The notes under the pieces are model-generated. The model was not told the DNA's origin. It did no database searches and saw only the letters and a program-made list of their open reading frames with translations. Below, in pieces: positions 60,008-64,000 of a stretch of 64,000 bases of DNA. The DNA is from Bacteroidales bacterium UBA5833. Lineage in GTDB: Bacteria > Bacteroidota > Bacteroidia > Bacteroidales > Lentimicrobiaceae. The stretch lies in NCBI GenBank assembly GCA_002433025.1, contig DJGZ01000032.1, forward strand, positions 5,129 to 69,128. The letters run 5' to 3'. The translations under genes and the position numbers were made by a program. Each line of letters opens with the position of its first letter. Within the stretch, counting starts at the first letter, position 1.

Positions 60008-61104
60008 GAATTCTTATCGTTACACGAAGTTTTTTTCCGGAGAATTCCCCCAGAGCTTACAGGGCAACTGAATTATGTAAAGAGTTCACCCGGCAGGGTC
60101 ATGAGGTGGTCGTATTTACCTTAAAGAAGCCGAAAACTCATAATGATTTTGAAAGAGAGTATAATGTGAAAATAAAAGATTTGGGGAGCCTTAAGTTTAG
60201 AAGTCCTTATTTTGGTAATTCAAGAATTGGTTTCTTTTTAACGAGAGCGGTATTTAGATTTCTATCATTAAGTATAGAATATCCTGATATCGAACTTGTT
60301 TACAAAGTCAAGAAAGCCTTGAAAGGAATAAAGTGTTACGACCTGTTAGTTTCTATTGCCGTCCCCTATCCGATTCATTGGGGCGTTGCCTGGGCAAGAA
60401 CATCAAAAAACAGAATTGCAAAAATCTGGGTAGCTGATTGTGGTGACCCTTATATGGGCTGTGAAACAGACAGCTTCAGAAAGCTATTCTATTTTAAATA
60501 TGTAGAAAAGTGGTTTATGCGTAAAGCTGATTATATCAGCATTCCCGTTGAATCTGCCAGAAAGGGCTATTATGATGAATTTCATGGTAAAATCAGGGTT
60601 ATTCCTCAGGGATTCAGAATTGAACCTATAACAGGTGCAGGTTCGATGGTGGAGAATAATGTCCCAACATTTGCATATGCCGGAGGATTTATTCCAAACA
60701 TTCGTGATCCAAGGCCATTTCTTGAATATCTCTCAACACTTGAAAATGAATTTAAGTTCATTGTTTATACCAATACCCCTTCATTATTGACTTCCTATCA
60801 GGGAATGCTGAATGGGAGGCTTGAAATACGTGAATATATCCCGCGCAAGGAATTGCTTCAGATTCTATGTAAAATGGATTTCCTGGTGAATTTTGACAAC
60901 AACACCGGCGTGCAGGTGCCTAGCAAACTCATTGATTATGCATTGACAGGCAGGCCTGTATTGAATATTAAAGCTAAAATAGAAAGTGAAAGAATTGTTG
61001 AGTTTCTGAATGGTGATTATTCCGGCAAATTCAACCTCGGGGATATTCAAAACTATAATATAGAAAATGTTGTTAAAAAATTCTTGCGTTTCTTTAATCA
61101 GTGA
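60004..61104 (+). CDS. Glycosyltransferase (GT-B fold)
   Basis: A 366-residue GT4-like enzyme beginning MRILIVTRSFFPENSPRAYR, with the conserved RAYRATELCKEFTRQGHEV segment, FAYAGGFIPNIRDPRPFLEY at the start of the C-domain, and QVPSKLIDYALTGRPVLNI as donor-binding region. It overlaps the flippase stop (ATGA) and its stop overlaps the polymerase start. It probably adds a sugar in the second polysaccharide. The sugar is unknown. Confidence 0.87.
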   Translation: MRILIVTRSFFPENSPRAYRATELCKEFTRQGHEVVVFTLKKPKTHNDFEREYNVKIKDLGSLKFRSPYFGNSRIGFFLTRAVFRFLSLSIEYPDIELVYKVKKALKGIKCYDLLVSIAVPYPIHWGVAWARTSKNRIAKIWVADCGDPYMGCETDSFRKLFYFKYVEKWFMRKADYISIPVESARKGYYDEFHGKIRVIPQGFRIEPITGAGSMVENNVPTFAYAGGFIPNIRDPRPFLEYLSTLENEFKFIVYTNTPSLLTSYQGMLNGRLEIREYIPRKELLQILCKMDFLVNFDNNTGVQVPSKLIDYALTGRPVLNIKAKIESERIVEFLNGDYSGKFNLGDIQNYNIENVVKKFLRFFNQ

Positions 61105-62381
61105 TGGATACCCGGGAGTTGCTTCATTTGCGTAAAGATTCAAAGGTAAAAGCATTGCCTGTAACATTACTATTCCTGGTATGGCCATTTGCACTGTTAT
61201 TGACTTCATTGAAGAACTTCCATGCCCCTGCCGCTAAGAAGGGTTTTATCCTGTTTTGTATATATTTTGGTTTTGTATTTGTTATATCAAAGGATTTGGG
61301 TGGCGCTGATTCAGCCCGGTACGCGCAAATGCTGCGTGATTTGCATCAGCATCCTCATAGTTTAAGTGGACTCTGGGCATCCCTTTATTCTTATGAGACA
61401 AACCGGTTGGATATTTATCAGCCACTATTAACATGGCTTGTTTCGCTGTTTACCGATAATCCTCAAGTTCTGTTTTCTTTCTTTGCACTGGTTTTCGGAT
61501 GGTTTTATGCCAATAATATATGGTTAATTCTAAGGAGATTCCAAGGTAAAATATCTTATCAATCAATGTTGTTAATATTGGTTTTTTCATTAATAATTCC
61601 AATCTGGTACATCAATGGTGTCAGGATGTGGACGGCAGCACAGATATATATTTATGGAATACTGGTCTATTTTATTGAAAATAGAAAGCATGGTCTGTGG
61701 TGGGCTTCAGGTTCATTATTAGTTCATTTTTCATTTCTATTTCCTTTAATACTTCTGTTGCTTTTTTTGTTTCTGCCTAAACGACTTGCCATATATTTAG
61801 TTTTTTTTATTGCCACTTTATTTATTACTGACATCAGTGTACTAGACATGAAGAGCTATCTATTGTTTTTACCGGAGATATTTCAACCTCGTGTTAATGC
61901 GTATACAGGTGCAGAATACTTGCGGAATATTGAAGAGTCTGCAGCAGATTTTAACTGGTATGTGGGGTTTGCAGCAACGGCATTAAAAATTTCAATTTAC
62001 TCATTATTACTAATATTAATTTTGCACGGACGTAAATTACTAAAAATGGATAAGACATACTTAGATTTCATTTGCTTTGTACTTTTATTTTATGGCTGGG
62101 CTAATTTAATATCAACTTTCCCCTCAGGAGGCCGTTTCCTGGCAATCGCCAACTCATTAAGCATGATTTTTATTATTTTGTATTTAGTGAAATATAAAAT
62201 CAATTGGTCGGTCAGGTTTGTGCGAGTCCTGGTTATTCCATTGTTGATGTTTTATGTAGTTTTTAGCATCCGGGTAGGGTTTGACTATATGGGTATTTCC
62301 ACTTTTATAGGTAATCCTTTTTCAGCATTACTTCTGGAGGATAGTACTCCTTTGATAGAAATCGTGAAGTCAATTATTTAG
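61104..62381 (+). CDS. EpsG/Wzy-like polysaccharide polymerase
   Basis: A 425-residue polytopic membrane protein, about ten helices. DLGGADSARYAQML in the first external loop resembles the conserved region of EpsG-type proteins, and ISTFPSGGRFLAIANSLSMI is a typical later segment. Start at ATG 61104, overlapping the glycosyltransferase TGA by one base; a GTG one codon earlier is in frame. Like the flippase it is AT-rich. It would polymerise repeat units flipped by the adjacent Wzx. Confidence 0.82.
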   Translation: MDTRELLHLRKDSKVKALPVTLLFLVWPFALLLTSLKNFHAPAAKKGFILFCIYFGFVFVISKDLGGADSARYAQMLRDLHQHPHSLSGLWASLYSYETNRLDIYQPLLTWLVSLFTDNPQVLFSFFALVFGWFYANNIWLILRRFQGKISYQSMLLILVFSLIIPIWYINGVRMWTAAQIYIYGILVYFIENRKHGLWWASGSLLVHFSFLFPLILLLLFLFLPKRLAIYLVFFIATLFITDISVLDMKSYLLFLPEIFQPRVNAYTGAEYLRNIEESAADFNWYVGFAATALKISIYSLLLILILHGRKLLKMDKTYLDFICFVLLFYGWANLISTFPSGGRFLAIANSLSMIFIILYLVKYKINWSVRFVRVLVIPLLMFYVVFSIRVGFDYMGISTFIGNPFSALLLEDSTPLIEIVKSII

Positions 62382-62396
62382 TACACTTTTTTCTTA

Positions 62397-63512
62397 ATGT
62401 CCTTATTTCGATCACTGCGTTACACCCTCTCCAATCTCCCCGGCTGGCGCACCAGGCGTAAAATTGTTGTTTTCGAGTCCGATGATTGGGGAAGTGTCCG
62501 TATGTCATCAAAGGAGGCATTCAGAACACTTGTTGATTTGGGGATTCCCATTCAGAATAATCCGTATTGCAAATACGATGCATTAGAGGCAAATGCTGAT
62601 CTAGAATATTTATTCGAGGTGCTGTCACAATATAAGGATAGCAATGGTAATCATCCGGTATTTACAGGTGTTAATGTAGTAGCAAATCCGGATTTTGATA
62701 AGATTAAAGCATCAGGTTTTCAGCAATACTTTTATGAGCCGTTTACTGAGACATTGAAAAAGTATCCAGTTCATGACAGGGTTTGCCAATTGTGGAAGGA
62801 GGGTGTTGAAAAACGTCTTTTTGTTCCACAGTTCCATGGCCGCGAACACCTGAATGTACAACGATGGATGCGTGATCTGAGGTCAGGAAATGCCCATACG
62901 CGGCTGGCGTTTGATTTGGGGTTATGGGGTATTTATTCATCTTTGATAAAATCAGATTATCAGGCAGCCTTTGATCTTGAATTTGCTTCGGATTTGGAAT
63001 ATCAGCATTCTGTAATATCCGAAGGTATTGATTTGTTCAGAGAACTTTATGGTTATCAGCCAAGGTTCTTTGTACCTACCAATGGCCCGTTTAATCTGGT
63101 GTTGGAGGCCACGCTGAAAAGCGAAGGTATAAAGTATATAATGCTTGATAAGCTTCAGAAAGAGCCGTTGGGTGATGGTAAATACAAAACGCATATCAGG
63201 TTTCTTGGAAAGAAGAATATACATGGACAAATCTATTTATCACGGAATGGCGGATTTGAACCTTCTCAATATCCTGCACAGGACAATGTTATTGCGTGCC
63301 TTAGAAGTATTGATATGGCATTTAAACTTCAGAAGCCTGCTACCATAAGTACGCACCGGGTAAATTATATTGGCTGGCTGCATCCGGAAAACAGGGAGGA
63401 GACATTGCGGCAATTGAAGGTGCTTCTGCGTGAAATAATTAAACGTTGGCCTGAGGTTGAGTTTATGACTTCGGATGAACTTGGGGACTTAATTTTAGCT
63501 GATAAGGAATGA
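62397..63512 (+). CDS. Polysaccharide deacetylase-like protein, copy 1
   Basis: A 371-residue protein with a NodB-like fold found in surface polysaccharide clusters. It shows RRKIVVFESDDWGSVRMSS (metal-binding Asp-Asp), VPQFHGREHLNVQRWM (His-X-His-type pair), RFFVPTNGPFN and ATISTHRVNYIG near the end. There is no signal peptide, so a cytoplasmic modification of precursors is expected. The next gene overlaps it by 4 bp and encodes a close paralogue. The chemistry (de-N-acetylation or an esterase step) is inferred from the fold. Confidence 0.8.
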   Translation: MSLFRSLRYTLSNLPGWRTRRKIVVFESDDWGSVRMSSKEAFRTLVDLGIPIQNNPYCKYDALEANADLEYLFEVLSQYKDSNGNHPVFTGVNVVANPDFDKIKASGFQQYFYEPFTETLKKYPVHDRVCQLWKEGVEKRLFVPQFHGREHLNVQRWMRDLRSGNAHTRLAFDLGLWGIYSSLIKSDYQAAFDLEFASDLEYQHSVISEGIDLFRELYGYQPRFFVPTNGPFNLVLEATLKSEGIKYIMLDKLQKEPLGDGKYKTHIRFLGKKNIHGQIYLSRNGGFEPSQYPAQDNVIACLRSIDMAFKLQKPATISTHRVNYIGWLHPENREETLRQLKVLLREIIKRWPEVEFMTSDELGDLILADKE

Positions 63513-64000
63513 ATAGTCTCAGGTCATTGATTGCTCCGTATTATAGAAATCTAAGAGGCTGGCGTACAAAACGAAAGATTGTGGTCTTTGAATCTGACGA
63601 TTGGGGAAGTATCAACATGCCTGATCCGGGAGTATACAATGATTTTTTAAAAGCTGGCTATCCTGTAGATCAGAATAAGTATGAAAAATACGACTCCCTT
63701 GAAAGTAACAATGACCTGGAGTTGCTTTTCGGATTATTGTCAGGGTTCATTGACAAAAATGGCAATCATCCCATAATTACAGCTAATTGTCTGGTGGCAA
63801 ATCCTGACTTTGAGGCTATCAGGAAGAATAATTTCCAGGAGTATTCTTATGAATTGGTAACAGAAACTTTTAAAAAGTATCCCGGGAAAGAGAATGGGTT
63901 TCAGTTATGGAAACAAGGACATTCTGCAAAAGTATTTAAAATTCAGTTTCATGGTCGTGAGCACCTGAATATAAAACTATTCAACTTTCGCAAGTTCAAT
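63509..64000 (+). CDS. Polysaccharide deacetylase-like protein, copy 2 (truncated by window end)
   Basis: The frame opens with ATG 63509, overlapping the stop of copy 1 (ATGA), and runs out of the window after 164 residues. It is colinear with copy 1: RKIVVFESDDWGSINMPD, NGNHPIITANCLVANPDFE, and QFHGREHLNIKLF occupy the same places. The two proteins are clearly related but diverged. It probably continues for about 200 more residues. Confidence 0.85.
   Translation, partial: MNSLRSLIAPYYRNLRGWRTKRKIVVFESDDWGSINMPDPGVYNDFLKAGYPVDQNKYEKYDSLESNNDLELLFGLLSGFIDKNGNHPIITANCLVANPDFEAIRKNNFQEYSYELVTETFKKYPGKENGFQLWKQGHSAKVFKIQFHGREHLNIKLFNFRKFN

Overview
The window looks like a chromosomal segment of a Bacteroidota bacterium, probably a free-living, anaerobic or microaerobic member of the Bacteroidales/Marinilabiliales type (inference). 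The evidence is type IX secretion/gliding genes (gldJ, porP/sprF, two porU-like genes), Bacteroidota-style polysaccharide export genes, a TonB/ExbB/ExbD set, and promoters of the form TTG-N(17-23)-TAnnTTTG instead of the -35/-10 type. No rRNA, tRNA, CRISPR array, transposase or prophage gene was seen.

Layout. (1) 1-2136: an incomplete surface protein with a beta-helix followed by cadherin-like repeats. (2) 2666-21090, all on the minus strand: a large exopolysaccharide locus with tyrosine kinase/co-polymerase, outer-membrane export lipoprotein, initiating glycosyl-phosphotransferase, PssD/PssE-like pair, several glycosyltransferases, a polymerase, a flippase, an FkbM methyltransferase, and a group of modification enzymes (CapA-like, CapK-like ligase, asparagine-synthase-like, deacetylase). 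(3) 21248-31817: aldehyde and tungsten metabolism, with an ALDH7-type semialdehyde dehydrogenase, a WtpA-type tungstate/molybdate binding lipoprotein, a short ModE-type regulator, ppnP, an SDR, a PruA-type dehydrogenase, an ATP-grasp protein, a tungsten aldehyde:ferredoxin oxidoreductase, and a divergent ThiF/ThiS-like pair. (4) 31820-35873: folC, tonB, exbD, exbB and two small uncharacterised genes. (5) 36119-41378: an ECF sigma/anti-sigma/Spy-like operon facing an MbnP-like lipoprotein and an OprC-like copper receptor. (6) 41797-44164: anmK-murF. (7) 44294-54736: porP-gldJ and a tandem pair of porU-like sortases. (8) 54742-57379: sugar kinase, acyltransferase and a secreted PHP-domain protein. 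(9) 57929-64000, plus strand: a second polysaccharide cluster headed by a winged-helix regulator with a near-ideal promoter, then flippase, glycosyltransferase, polymerase and two tandem deacetylase-like genes, the last cut by the window edge.

How they fit together. The window is dominated by envelope biology: two polysaccharide systems, protein secretion to the surface, TonB-dependent uptake and an envelope-stress/metal module. Set into this is a metal-dependent aldehyde island in which tungstate capture (WtpA), a regulator (ModE-like), the W-enzyme (AOR) and a sulfur-carrier/adenylyltransferase pair that could serve its pterin cofactor lie within about 9 kb. Starts were moved from the longest possible frame to the likely initiation codon where signal peptides, ribosome-binding sites or homologous N-termini supported it. 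Coordinates of promoters and hairpins come from reading the sequence by eye and have not been tested.
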